DNA of 64,000 bases from Sepiola atlantica (lineage: Eukaryota; Mollusca; Cephalopoda; Sepiida; Sepiolidae), in contig OY744528.1 of assembly GCA_963556195.1 (NCBI GenBank), positions 54,285,060 to 54,349,059 of the forward strand, in the 5' to 3' direction. The translations under genes were made by a program, and so were the position numbers. Within the stretch, counting starts at the first letter, position 1, and the number at the start of each line of letters is the position of its first letter. Under the pieces are notes generated by a model. That model was not told where the DNA came from and did not search any database. It saw only the letters and a list, made by a program, of their open reading frames with translations. Positions 33,491 through 44,378 of this stretch are shown one piece after another.

Positions 33491-34800
33491 GGTAGATTCT
33501 TAGTTTTAACAAAATGGTATAATTTAGTCATTCCCGGATGACACAGTGTTTCATGAAGGATGTATAAAAATTCATCAGAATGAGTACTGCTAGCACCACA
33601 ATATGCCTTAGAGACTGCATTTGGAGAAATATTTAATTCACCAGGACGGTACACTATATCGAAATCATAACAAGCCAACTCTATCCTCCATCGTGTGATC
33701 TTATCATTCTTTATCTTACTCTTATGTTTCTTATCAAACATAAATCTGACAGATTGTTGATCGGTAAAATGGCGACCTGTTACATAGTGCCTCCAATGGC
33801 AGATGGCTTCAATGATGGCTTGAGCCTCTTTTCCAATTGCAGCATACCGTTTTTCAGATCCTTGTAGAGTTCTAGAAAAGAATGCAACAGGGTTGCGTTA
33901 CTGATTTAACACTGCTGCTATAGCAGATTCTGATGCATCAGTCTCTACTTCAAATGGAATTGATTCATCATTGTGCCAACAGAATTCTCTATATCTCTTT
34001 TCAGTTCATAGAATGCAACTCTAGCTCCCTCAGTAACAGGGAAAACGGTAATTGAACGCAGTAGATGAACTTTACCAGAGTAATTTACTATTCACCGAGA
34101 ATAATATGCAAATAAGCCCAGAGTTTGTCGCAAAGTTTTTTGGTTTGTAGGCAGAGGCAAGTCGTGAAGCAGTTCAAGCCACTTAGGATCTGGTTTAAAT
34201 TCACCATTTTCAATGACATGTCCCAAAATATTCAAGGACTTTGTTGAAAATATACATTTCTCCTTATTGTAAATAATACCTTTTAACTGTGTCCAGGAAT
34301 TTCTTCAGATTGACGTCATGATCTTCTGTCATACCCAAATTGTTATATCGTCCAAATATGCAAATGTGGCACTCAGCTTCTCATCTTCAATAATAGAATC
34401 CATTATTCTTTGAAAACAGGCGACACCATTTGTAATACCAAATGGTATTCATGTAAACTGATAAAGTCCTCCACCTGCTTGGAAAGCTGTATAGGGCCTA
34501 TCTTTCTGTTTAATAGGGATCTGGTGGTAGGCACTCTTCAAATCTATAGTACTAAATATTCTATATTCTGCTATTTTACTTACAATTTCATCAATGCGAG
34601 GTAATGGATAACTGTCAAGTAGAGTAAATTTGTTGATCAGTGTCGAGTAACCAATGGCCAGGCGAGCCTTGCGTGCTTCACTCTTCACTACAACCACTTG
34701 TGCTCTCCAAGGTGAGTTACTAGGTTCGATGATACCTTATTTTAGTAGTCTCTGTACTTCTTTATCAATAAACTTGCGATTTGGAAAAGAATAACGTCGC
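33490..34800 (-). pseudogene. Gypsy reverse transcriptase and RNase H
   Basis: The fingers region includes a TAA within LLK-stop-GIIEPSNSPW near 34740. The 34697-34449 frame reads LLDSYPLPRIDEIVSKIAEY and FSTIDLKSAYHQIPIK. At 34447 a TGA replaces an Arg codon before IPFGITNGVACFQRIMDS. The catalytic box FAYLDD lies near 34350-34365. RNase H and its tail occupy about 33950-33600, ending RWRIELACYDFDIVYRPGEL, and the H2C2 finger begins around HETLCHPGMTKLYHFVK (33560-33510). A TAA follows at 33487. The stops show decay by point mutation. Confidence 0.85.
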
Positions 34801-34803
34801 GAC

Positions 34804-36095
34804 CTAGTGGCAACAGGTGTTAGCAAATAACTCTGGAGGTTCAACTTCAATAGTATTTAAACTACACACAAGAGGTTGTAATTCGCCACCATAATTCACA
34901 GTTACCGATTTATGTAATTTTTGAAAATCCCTTCCAAGTAAAACATCACTACAAAGATTTGGAAACACTGTCAGTCTGAATCCATCATAAGTTTGACCTT
35001 CTACCTTTAAATCCACTTTATAAAACCCTTCGGTGTCCACAGATAAAGAAGTAGATGCCATAGATAAATCACTATACACTGGGTGTATTTTCAAAGAATG
35101 CATTTTAGCAGCATCTGGGTGCACAAAACTATTAGTACTCGCGCTATCAATTAGCCCATCCACTTTGGCACCATTTAAAGATATCTTGATAACTGCATCA
35201 GACAAGGATGAAAGAGCAGCTGCTGATGTCATTGCAGCAAGAAAAATGGGATCATCCCTGGCATTGGCACTAATATTCCTTGCAGAAGACGGAGTAGACC
35301 GACAAACTTTCGCAAAATTACCTTGCTTGTGGCATTTATGACACAATGAATCCCGAGCAGGACATTTAGCTCTAAGGTGTTTTGAATAGCCACAGAAATA
35401 ACACTTAGTTGCAGGTGTACTAGCTGCAGCAACCACAGGAGCAGCCTCTGACACAACATTAATAGGAGCTTCCGCCTGTTTAATACTTGCACTTACTGTA
35501 GTTGGAATCTGATTAGTACAATAGAAATCAGTTTTTTTCTGGGCAGATTCCAAGGCTCTAGCCTGATCAGAAGCTGTGGATAAATCTAACGTTTTGTTTT
35601 CCAACAAGTGTTGTCTAATTAAAGAGGACTGCAAACCACTAATAAAGGCATCACGAACTGACCCCCTCTGTACTGGCTGACAGTGACAGAATGAAAATTG
35701 CAATCTTTACTTAAAATTTTCAGGGACTGCAAATAAGAATCCAAAGTTTCTCCACTATGCTGACGACGGGTAGCCAAGAGATGACGAGCAAACACTTAAT
35801 TTTTTTCGTTTAATATATTAAAGTAACTTGATTGCTTCATTATACGTAGTGCATTCTGATATACATACATAGACCTCTGGAGAAACATAGTCTGTGAGAA
35901 AAGTCAATTTGTCGATGGTGGCACTACCTCCTCCCCCCCCCCCCCCCGACATGGTTGAACAGACACAGTGAAGAAAGTTTCAAACATCTTTAGCTAGTGC
36001 TTCCACTCCAGGGCAGCCTTCGGTGAATTGGGATCAGTCTCCAATCGATCAGGCTTCAACAGACGCTCAATAGTTCGATCGTCTGTAGGATTAAC
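34804..36095 (-). pseudogene. Gypsy gag and aspartic protease
   Basis: Near 36090-36000 the reading is TDDRTIERLLKPDRLETDPN and ALEWKH-stop-LKMFETFF, where a TAG sits at a position usually Trp. A C-run near 35932-35947 disrupts the next part. The 35703-34804 frame (299 residues) contains SVRDAFISGLQSSLIRQHLL, a CCHC knuckle CYFCGYSKHLRAKC (residues 101-114) and a second knuckle in which the His is replaced by Asn (121-134). The protease block reads DGLIDSASTNSF (residues 182-193), with Ala instead of the Gly that follows the catalytic Asp-Ser, and later VLLGRDF. Gag would package RNA; the protease would process the polyprotein. Confidence 0.85.
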
Positions 36096-36108
36096 TATAA
36101 TAAATTGT

Positions 36109-36296
36109 TGTAAGAAAACAACTCAGACCAAGGATAGGTTTTATTATAGTTAAAATCTTTCACCATAACACTGCAATAATAACAAATATGTATCAGTGCA
36201 CAATTACAATAAAGTATGGCAACAATAATGATGGACAGTGTTACCACTAACCAAACATAATAATACAATAATAGTTTTATTAATATTTTCATAACA
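36109..36296 (-). repeat. 5' LTR of the gypsy element
   Basis: 188 bp, the partner of 32278-32478. It lacks a few bases found in the other LTR (a 9-base CAACTCAGA-type duplication and small indels). Confidence 0.85.
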
Positions 36297-37900
36297 TTTT
36301 CAATAAAATCCTTATAAAACATGGTGGATATTTAAAGTAGGCATTTTTGGTTAAATAAGTCATATCATCAAACAACCTCATTTTTCAAACTTTCACTTAT
36401 TTTAATAAGATTTTGAATGGTGCCCCCAAAAATAGAAAAACGTTTATTGTTTTTTTGTTTGAATGTAACTATTAAATAAAATGTGTTCATATTCTAGAAT
36501 TCATAAACGTCGATGGGATTAGCTCGATTGGGGTAATGGATAGCGATTCTGAAAATGGAATGTGCCAGCCCGAGTTCAAATTCTATTGCATTTATTTATA
36601 CTGTAGTACTAATATGAAATGTATTACCATCCCTCCTCAGGTAATAACAAAATATTTTGTGGTCAATCAATAACATGTCTTTATTATAGGTTTAATAATA
36701 ATGATTTTTGTTAGTAATTTGGATGGTAAAGGTGAAAATAAAGATAAAACATAATCTATTCCACGATAGAAAAACTTTATAATAAATATCTCAAGATCAA
36801 AGATAAATAAAGATAAATTTTAAAATATGCTGCTTCTTGTTTTGTTTTCTGATTAAATATGTCTTCAATTTCTCTTTATTTGATAAGAAAAAACTGAAGA
36901 AGCTCTAACCATTGAAATCGTCATGCCAGTTGTCATCCATTATGATTTGATTTTAATTATTTCCTCGGTTTTACTGAAATTATTTCACTTTCATTTACTG
37001 AAATGATAAAGTATGCAAAATCTATTTGTTCTCATCAATCACTTTTTTATAAGAACATTCATGTCACTATCCACATGAGAGTTCATTTAACTAAAGATTA
37101 ATGTTCAAATCATCAGTTCATCACATTTGAGTTTCTACACAAGTAATTGACATCATGTTTAAAAAGGGGAAAACATCACCATACTTAAGTGAATCATACA
37201 CCTGAAGAAAGTCAATGAGCACATCGGCTGGAACATAGTATAAATATGAGTGTTGCCTAAATAAAAACGATATAAATAACTTCTTTCATACTTTGTGTTT
37301 ATCTTTTACAGTTTTTTTTCTACATACTGCTAGTTGCTATGGATTTGACCATCAGATTTTTAAATGCCACTAAATATCCGAAGTCTCATTATTTGAATCT
37401 CATATTGTAATAAAAACATATAAAACCAGAATAGTATTAATGATATACATGCATTAGGTAGTTTAGAATTAGTCATAGGTAGTTTTATGAAGGCTTTAGA
37501 GTAAAAATCTGTAATAAATGAAAATACTTTTAATTAACTCTGATATACCAAATTAATACATTCTTAAATTAAGTTGTATTTTTTATGAATTTTCTTAACT
37601 CATCAACAAAAGATTATCATTTGTTTATGTTTCAATTGTGAAGAATCTGTAAACCCAATTTAATTTTTTGTTAAACCAAACCCAAAGAATTTATTTTCAT
37701 TTCAGTCATTTCATGTCCATTATGTGAAAAAAGAATGAATTTATTTTCATTTTATTGTGAAAGATCAAGTCGTCACCGATCAGGACACAAGACCATGACA
37801 TTCACTTTTATATTTCAACTTTTTAATATCAAAAGTCAAGATTTAAAGAATCTCTTTTACACACACACACATATATATAATCACTAAAGAAACATCTGGA
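36297..37900. other. AT-rich DNA; only a tRNA-like SINE fragment seen
   Basis: No coding domain. See the SINE-like fragment at 36515-36597. Confidence 0.4.
36515..36597 (+). repeat. tRNA-derived SINE-like fragment
   Basis: TTAGCTCGATTGGGGTAATG resembles an A box and GAGTTCAAATTCTATTG a degenerate B box, about 45 bases apart, as in a tRNA-like Pol III promoter. No stem pairs well enough for a real tRNA. No tail or duplicate in the window. Confidence 0.45.
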
Positions 37901-37914
37901 TAAATGACAAGGTA

Positions 37915-38740
37915 GCATGAAGGTGAAAGGTTTCAGAGTCAACATGGGTAAAACCGTCGGGTCATGATCGCTGGTCCCAGCCTCAGCTTACTGAGGAGAA
38001 CACCTGTGTGTCGTATGTCGAAGAGGAACGGGCAGCAATTCAATCATCTGCACCCACTTTTCAGGATGAGTCCACAAAAAGTGCAGTGACATAAAGGGCT
38101 CTTTCAAAACAGATCCCCAGTTTAAGTTTTTGCACTGTGCTGGTGCATCAAGGCTTATAGATGGCAGACCACTGACAGAGATGGATACTGGTGACAACAA
38201 GCTTAATGTAGTGACGGAATTTTGTTACCTAGGAGACATGCTGTCATCGGGTGGAGGCTGTGAACTCGTGGCAGCTACATGTTGCAAGTCTGCCTGGAGA
38301 CAGCTTAAAAAAACTGCTACCAATCCTAACAAACAAACACCTGCCAACAGCTACGATGTGTTAGAAGTGTGCTCTGAAACTTGGATTGTCTCTGCGGCAC
38401 ACTAAAGAAACTGCACCATAATGACAAGGCAATGGTCAGATTGATCTGTTTAGTGGAGCCTCAACAAAGCATACCTTTTAGGTCTCTACTCGCACAAGTC
38501 AACTTGAAAAACCTCATGGACATCATGCAGAAGAACAGACTGTGTTGGTTGGGGTATGTTGAGCGCAGCAATGGCTGGATTGCTAAAGTCTGAAAGTTGA
38601 ATGTGCCAGCAGAGAAGACCACCACTGATAGACCCAAGTTGTCTTGGGAGGACGTGGTCAAACCTGAAAGGAAAGCCATGGGTACGGATTCAGTCTGGCC
38701 TCACCAAAGGCAAGAATGGAGGAGAAGACTTAGGTCAAGA
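37915..38740 (+). pseudogene. LINE RT C-terminal fragment
   Basis: Plus-strand pieces: VKGFRVNMGKTV, a Cys-rich PHD-like stretch (CVVCRRGTGSNSIICTHF, about 38010-38060), then ASRLIDGRPLTEMDTGDNKL, VVTEFCYLGDMLSSGGGCEL, ETWIVSAAH, LHHNDKAMVRLICLVEPQQS, LCWLGYVERSNGWIAKV and a final RQEWRRRLRSRLDH. This series (FCYLGDMLS..., NDKAM, GYVERS) is the familiar end of a large LINE group. Stops at 38402 and 38591 and missing segments make it a pseudogene; the upstream RT is absent. Confidence 0.8.
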
Positions 38741-39100
38741 TTAGACCATTAGGCCCCATCAGAGGATCAATTGCTGGGTGTTTTTATATACACGGCTAGC
38801 TAGTTAACCAATCAGATTATTTGTTGTTCTCTTAGCAAATCGTTGGGCTTCTCACGAACAAAGGTCCAGTTAGTTTTACTTCCTATTTTGTATTCTATTG
38901 TTCTGTTTTCTATAAAGTGGCCTATATCCTGTTTCTTTGTTGTGTCAATATAATGGGTGACCTTATTTTAACATGTGGTTCCTTGTATTTCTATTTTAGG
39001 TTTTAGTTTTAAAGTTTTTAATTCAACGTTCTCTGTTTTTAAATGTGCTTTTTGCTAGTGTACAAGTTTTTAATCGTAGTGCATGAATTACTTCCACGTA
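38741..39100. other. No gene seen
   Basis: AT-rich sequence between the LINE end and the ribozyme motif; possibly the tail of a PLE or SINE. Confidence 0.4.
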
Positions 39101-39139
39101 TTTTCTCTGATGAGTGTGGACGAAAGTCAGCTTAGTAGA
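39101..39139 (+). ncRNA. Hammerhead ribozyme motif
   Basis: Core CTGATGA (39107-39113), short stem II GT-GTGG-AC, core GAAA (39122-39125), stem III AG-TCAG-CT with H17 = T (39133). Stem I pairs TTTTCT with AGTAGA imperfectly (A-U, G-C, U.U, A-U, G.U, A-U). The core is complete; the short stem II and CUU site weaken the case. Confidence 0.5.
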
Positions 39140-39237
39140 TTTATGTATTGATTATTATTTTTTTCCTCTCGTTTTTACACTTTTCAATTTCATTCCACCC
39201 AAAATATGTCACAAACGTCTATATTCCTTGCCTTACT

Positions 39238-39243
39238 AAGTAT

Positions 39244-39276
<33 letters not shown>

Positions 39277-39400
39277 GTATGTATATGTATATGTGTGTAT
39301 GCGTATATGTGTGTGTATATGTATGTATGTATGTATATATATATATATATGTGTGTATATATATATATATATAATTATATATTTTATATTTTTATAGCTG
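39238..39400. repeat. (TA)n with TATG/TGTA interruptions
   Basis: Degenerate TA microsatellite producing Tyr/Ile frames. Confidence 0.9.
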
Positions 39401-39427
39401 ATACATATTTATATATTTTATATTTTT

Positions 39428-39464
39428 ACAGCTATTAATAATATTGTCAATATTTTCTTAAATC

Positions 39465-39498
<34 letters not shown>

Positions 39499-39625
39499 CA
39501 TATAATCAAATAATTTATTTAAAATAATCAAATAAGCTATTAATAATATTGCCAATATTTTCTTGAATTTTATTATTATTATTATTATTATCATCATATA
39601 ATCAAATAATTTATTAAAAATGGTA
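39428..39625. repeat. Two copies of an ~100-bp unit with (ATT)n
   Basis: AGCTATTAATAATATTG, then TATTTTCTT, an (ATT)n tract and ATAATCAAATAATTTATT, in tandem. Confidence 0.8.
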
Positions 39626-39712
39626 TATGCTTATGATTACTTTCCTCGGAAAGTGCGTTGGCCTTAGGGTGAATTGAATTGTTTTATTTTAAAATTGATA
39701 TATACTAGATTG

Positions 39713-39715
<3 letters not shown>

Positions 39716-39769
<54 letters not shown>
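39716..39769. repeat. (TA)n microsatellite
   Basis: About 27 uninterrupted units. Confidence 0.95.
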
Positions 39770-39770
<1 letters not shown>

Positions 39771-40290
39771 CATGGTCTTTGATCTTGATTGTCTGATGAT
39801 CTATTTTCAGTTTTCTCTTTCCTTCTATCCTCCCACCTCCAAACGGATTCATCAATCGCCAGACGGATAATTTTAATTTCCGGCTTTCAGAGACGATTTA
39901 AAGGAGCTTGGGGTTAGGCGGTTGCAGGGGAACCTAGACAAGCTGACCTCGATTAGGATACCTCAACTTCCTTCCCCACTCCCTATATACCTTCAGTGGT
40001 AAACCATACAATTTCCCTCTCTATATATATATGTATTGCTCTCTTTCCCCCTCACTGTATTGCCTTCCGTTATAAATCGTGCAATCTCCCCCTCTCTTTA
40101 TATATATATATTAAATATGTTGTCACTCTTCCCTCTCAATATACGTCTTAAATAGTTCACTTCCCGCTCTTTCAAGATATGTATTAAATATGTTGTCACT
40201 CTCTCTATATGTGTATTGAAATGGTGAGTGTGATGAAAATGAAAAAAGAGAAACTTTTTTATTTTCAAAAATGTAATCACCTTACTTGGA

Positions 40291-40328
40291 TGCTTGAAAA
40301 GACCATAGGGTCGAAATAAATTATTGCA
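40291..40328 (+). ncRNA. Decayed hammerhead ribozyme motif
   Basis: Stem I TGC/GCA, core-like TTGAAAA (C3 and G8 changed), stem II GACC-ATAG-GGTC, intact GAAA (40313-40316), stem III ATA/TAT with loop AAT and an AUU site. Both core losses are C/T or G/A transitions. It probably no longer cleaves. A (TA)n lies 110 bp downstream. Confidence 0.45.
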
Positions 40329-40597
40329 CTGGTGATTATGTGATTCCGTGTTACTTTATTTTATTCTTGCTCTGTTTATTACATTGAGCTCCCATATCCG
40401 GATTTCCTTCTGGAATTATTTCACTCTAACACACACATACTATATATATATATATATATATGAAAACATTGACTGAAATTTCCATTGTTTCTGTGAAATT
40501 GAAGGTATCGATAGATTAAACTAATGTATAGTTAATTGAAATTTAAATTGCACAAGTAACTGAAAACTCATTATAATTGAGTGTTATAACTCAATTA

Positions 40598-40669
<72 letters not shown>
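40598..40669. repeat. (TA)n microsatellite
   Basis: About 35 units; smaller runs at 40441-40461 and 40100-40112. Confidence 0.95.
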
Positions 40670-40673
<4 letters not shown>

Positions 40674-41100
40674 TATTTGAAGCTTATATTTCAATTTTCC
40701 AGGATAAGATATATAATTAATCCAGTCACTAAAATTAAAACCAAAAATTAACTCATCCTCACAATATTTATTCATATAAAGTATGTATATAAATTAAAAA
40801 GCAGCACGAGCATGCTAACAATATAAGCTCTCTATATGTACAAATTTAATTTAAAATTATATTTAATAAATAATTATTAAAAACTTGGTAGTAATTTATA
40901 AATTTTAGTGTCCTATACTCTCATATTTATACCCGAGTTAATAAAACTTGTTTGAATAAAATTAGAACTTTAGTTTGTAATATTAAGATTTATTAAGATT
41001 TATTCTAAGCTAACAACCGATCGCATTCATTATTAATTACTGTTCGCATACATTCTTTTTACTTTAAAAAAAAATGTTTTTCTCTTCATAGAATTTCTGT
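40670..41100. other. AT-rich DNA, no gene seen
   Basis: No domain or structure noted beyond A/T runs. Confidence 0.4.
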
Positions 41101-41104
41101 AACA

Positions 41105-41515
41105 TCATAGCCTTTCTTTCCCGGGTCCCGCCGGGTACATTCGGTTGCTTACGTTTGTGTTTTCATAACTCCATTTGGGTTTATTTACATACTTTCCCAT
41201 CATATATACTTTCCTATTCTGGAATACAAGAATACGATTAATGAACAGAAACATAAAAATGGGTAGTTCGAACATGATGCCTACATATTTTCTTTCTTTG
41301 TCCTCTTTTCTTTTAACATTCTTGTTTCTTATCTTTCACAACAAACGACAACTTTGTTTTTTAGGAATATTTCGGTTCCACCTAAACCTTTCCTTCCCGG
41401 GTCCCGCCGGATACATTCAGTTACTTACGTTTGTCCATTTGTGTTCAGTTACACTATTTCACCGTCATACTTTTCTGTTCTTGGATAATCGAATGCTATT
41501 TAAGAACAAACAAAA
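41105..41515. repeat. Direct repeat of about 130 bp, offset about 285 bp
   Basis: TTTCCCGGGTCCCGCCGGGT...CATTC near 41120 and near 41395, each followed by GGTTGCTTACGTTTGT or AGTTACTTACGTTTGT and a degenerate tail. The CCCGGGTCCCGCCGGG hairpin stands out in AT-rich DNA. The open frame across it (41175-41534) has no recognised domain. Confidence 0.65.
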
Positions 41516-41869
41516 ACTTCTACTTCCACCATGAACGATTAAGATTTTTTTCTTTTCTTAAGGGGAGGGGGCACTATTCACGACTATTTAAAAAGTATTA
41601 TTATTATTAAACAAAATCTACTTTATTTTTTTAAGCAAATACACTTGGGATATTAGTCAAACACAATCTTTTGCTAACCTATCCATTTTTGACCTATTTA
41701 CTGACACTTTTAATAAATATAATAAAAAAATGCAAAAAATCAAACAGCTCTTGCTCTCATTTTGTGACATATTTGCGTTCAAACAATTTGTATTAAATAA
41801 AATTTATGAACCTTTGATGTTCTAGTAAATATCTATTCTGAGAATAATTAAGTTCTTATCTTCAAATAA

Positions 41870-42240
41870 CAAACATGGCTAAATTCTATTTTGATCACCT
41901 AACTTACTTACAGTGATATCGGTTCTTTTCTGATTTTTTTTCTGAATTAGTACTCTAATATTTCTTTTTATTAAATTAAATCATGGCTAAATCATATTTT
42001 AATCCCCTAAATTACTTACAGTGAAATGGGTTATTTTCTGATTTTTTTTTTTCAGAATTGATACTATAATACTTTTTTTTATTAAACTAAATAATTATTT
42101 TATATTCGCCAAAACATGGCTAAATCCTATTTTAATCACCTAAATTACTTACAGTGATATCGGTTCTTTTCTGATTTTTTTTCAGAATTGCTACTCTACT
42201 GCTTTTTCGATCCATTAAATCATTATTTTATATTCCCCCT
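41870..42240. repeat. Three tandem units of about 120 bp
   Basis: Units begin CATGGCTAAATCCTATTTTA, contain TTACTTACAGTGATATCGG and end in a TTTTCTGATTTTTTTTC tract. The CTTACAG/GTGA words might look like splice signals but recur only because of duplication. Confidence 0.85.
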
Positions 42241-42544
42241 GATAACGCTGGGACATGGCTCCTGCTAGTATTCTATGAAACTATTTGGCATTTAACATTG
42301 CCTGTAGTGGTAATGTTTTTACTTTTATTTTTCCTGAATACTTAAATGATTTTTCCGAGAGTTATCCTGAAGAGAAACGTTATATTTCTATTTGAACAAT
42401 CTCCACTAATAAATGATCGTTCATTGTATATTTAAAAAGAAACGTTTTGAAACGGTAATAACTGAGGATATAAGTATACAGACTTTCTATTGGAATTTGA
42501 TTTAAATGCAATTTAAGTCTTCATAATAATAATAATAATAATAG

Positions 42545-42608
42545 ATATACCTGGCTGGCAGGTCTGATGAGTCTTTATAAGACGAAACAAGCACTTGTCT
42601 ATGGATAT
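42545..42608 (+). ncRNA. Hammerhead ribozyme, canonical core with GUC site
   Basis: Core CTGATGA (42564-42570), stem II GTCTT-TAT-AAGAC (five perfect pairs), core GAAA (42584-42587), stem III ACAAG/CTTGT (five pairs, two-base loop) and cleavage triplet GTC ending at 42599. All conserved catalytic positions and the G10.1-C11.1 pair are intact. Stem I does not pair at its base (T.T); distal ATAT(A)CC/GGATAT could close it, and CCTG/CAGG could fold on its own inside the 5' strand. It is preceded by an (AAT)n run. It is the best ribozyme candidate by core. Confidence 0.75.
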
Positions 42609-42632
42609 AACTATTTAATTATTTAATTATAT

Positions 42633-42745
42633 ATATGTGTGAAAAGGACAAACGGAAAAAAACAAATTCATATACAGGAAAAAATCATCAAGAAACTAGA
42701 GATTTTATCGGTTTCGTTCGGATCAAGGAACACCTTCAGAAAAGT
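42633..42745 (-). repeat. Inverted repeat arm 1 (with hammerhead-like motif)
   Basis: The reverse complement of 42978-43085: shared GATAAAATCTCTAGTTTCTT-type phrase, TTTTTTCCTGTATA and the tip GTTTGTCCTTTTCACAC. The embedded motif (42701-42743) reads CTGAAGG...GAAC-GAAA-CCGAT; the A9-to-G change and the AUA triplet suggest it is inactive. Confidence 0.65.
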
Positions 42746-42977
42746 AGTCGTTCTCTACATATGCAAATTAAAACAACCGATAAAAAAATCTAAGTCCGAA
42801 CACAAGTTATTTTTTCACTGCATAACGATGCCCGACATGCAAAACAGCCCACAACTGCTAAAACCTTAATTTTCGTCTCCATTTTAACAGTAATCGATAG
42901 TTTTTCTTTTTAATTTTCAAACTACATTGACTAATAATCAGTAATTTAAATAATGTAATTAAGTTTAAGTCTTTTTT

Positions 42978-43085
42978 TTTCTGAAGACGTTCGTTGATCT
43001 GAACGAAACCGGTAAAATCTCTCGTTTCTTGATTATTTTTTCCTGTATCTAAATTTGTTTTTTCCGTTTACTTTTTCACACATCT
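42978..43085 (+). repeat. Inverted repeat arm 2 (with hammerhead motif)
   Basis: The embedded motif (42978-43017) has core CTGAAGA (42981-42987), stem II GTTC/GAAC with one extra C, GAAA (43005-43008), a self-complementary stem III ACCGGU and a GUA site, with stem I TTT/AAA. The core is complete but stem II is bulged. The arm ends GTTTACTTTTTCACACATC. Confidence 0.6.
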
Positions 43086-43131
43086 TGTCTTTTCACAGCA
43101 TTTCATTTTATGATATATCATGCATGTTATC

Positions 43132-43136
<5 letters not shown>

Positions 43137-43199
<63 letters not shown>
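43137..43199. repeat. (TA)n microsatellite
   Basis: About 31 units between arm 2 and the SINE/ribozyme cluster. Confidence 0.95.
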
Positions 43200-43201
<2 letters not shown>

Positions 43202-43385
43202 GTATTTTTATGTAATTGTTTTTTATTGGTGATTGTAGCGTTCGTTGTTTTTGCTTACTACTACTATTTCGATTGTTTCACTTCCTAAGTGATTAAGATG
43301 CAGAAAATTACATTATTAGTCATAGGACGTATTTTTCGTTAATATTATATATTTTTGTATAATTTTATACGTACATAAAAGTAAT

Positions 43386-43427
43386 CAATGGACACGTGTT
43401 TCTAGCTCACAGCCGTCATCAGCATGG
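43386..43427 (-). ncRNA. Hammerhead-like module, SINE copy A
   Basis: Core CTGATGA, stem II C-GGCT-GTG-AGCT-A, GAAA, self-complementary stem III ACACGUGU, GUC site, stem I CCATG against CATTG (one mismatch). The non-canonical C.A at the base of stem II could lower activity. Confidence 0.6.
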
Positions 43428-43849
43428 CTAACTTAGACAAGGATAGAACTATCGATATTGATGTCTATAGTCCAGCGTCTTACCGATGGACTACGGTGCC
43501 CTGCCTAGAAATATGTACGATTTTTATCATCTAAATATTTAATGTATTTTTATGTAATTGTTTTTATTGGAAAGTGCAGCGTTCGTTGTTTTTGCTTACT
43601 ACTACTATTTCGATTGTTTCACTCCTTGAGTGATTAAGATGCAGAAAATTGCATTATTAGTCGCCCTTAACTTTATAGGACGTATTTTTCGCTAATATTA
43701 TATTTTTTTAAATTAATTTTATACCTACATAAAAGTACATATTTAGGTGATAAAAATCGTACATATTTCTAGGCAGAGCATCGTAGTCGATTGGTAAGAT
43801 GCTGGCCTATAGACATCAATATTGATAGTTCGATCCTTGTCTAAGTTAG

Positions 43850-43891
43850 TCATGCTGATGTCAACTGTGAACCAGAAACACGTGTCCATGG
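43850..43891 (+). ncRNA. Hammerhead-like module, SINE copy B
   Basis: Same layout as copy A; the core reads CTGATGT (A9 lost), stem II is degraded, while stem III ACACGUGU, GUC and stem I ATG/CAT are kept. Likely inactive. Confidence 0.55.
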
Positions 43892-44113
43892 ATTATGTTT
43901 TACGTATAAAATTAATAAAAAAATATATAATATATATATATACATAGTTTTGTTATTGTTTTACTGGCGATAGAACAGTGTTATTTTAGTACTTTTCCAC
44001 TTCCTAAGCGGTTAAGAATATGCAGAATATTGCAATCAGTCGCCCGTAATCATTATTTCTTTTAATATATATATATATATATTTATTAATTAATTTTATG
44101 TACATAAAGAAAT

Positions 44114-44155
44114 CCATGGACACGTATTTCTGGCCATCGGCCGTCATCAGCATGG
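44114..44155 (-). ncRNA. Hammerhead-like module, SINE copy C (best preserved)
   Basis: Stem I CCATG/CATGG (five pairs), CTGATGA (44150-44144), stem II C-GGCC-GAU-GGCC-A, GAAA (44030-based positions 44130-44127), stem III AUACGUGU and a GUC site. All invariant core bases are present; only the C.A pair flanking stem II departs from consensus. Confidence 0.65.
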
Positions 44156-44378
44156 CTACCCTGGGCAAGGATCGACCCCTCGATGTAAATGTCTATACTC
44201 TGATGCTTTACCATTTAAATTTAATTTAAACTGGCGATAGAACAGTGTTGTTTTTTTTGTATTTGAATATTGCATTCAGTCGCCCTAAATCGGACGTGTC
44301 ATTAAGGCGTCATAGCCGGATAGTAAAACATCAGACTATAGATATTTACATTGAGGGTCTGATCCTTGTCCAGGGTAG

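Larger units (their letters stand above)
32278..36296 (-). mobile_element. Ty3/gypsy LTR retrotransposon, complete layout but dead
   Basis: The two LTRs are direct repeats: 36109-36296 (5' LTR on the minus strand) and 32278-32478 (3' LTR). Both begin TGTTATGAAAATATTAATAA and end TTTTCTTACA on the minus strand. Between them, in order, lie gag with zinc knuckle, aspartic protease, RT, RNase H, H2C2 finger and integrase, the Ty3/gypsy order. Total length about 4.0 kb. The protein style resembles the invertebrate K02A2.6-like gypsy group. Many stops and catalytic losses make it inactive. No clear target duplication is visible (TTTAT against TTTTC) and no PBS was identified. Confidence 0.9.

Noticed and set aside
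42370..42400. CTGAAGAGAAACGTTA as a hammerhead
   Set aside because: Core halves are directly adjacent with no stem II between them.
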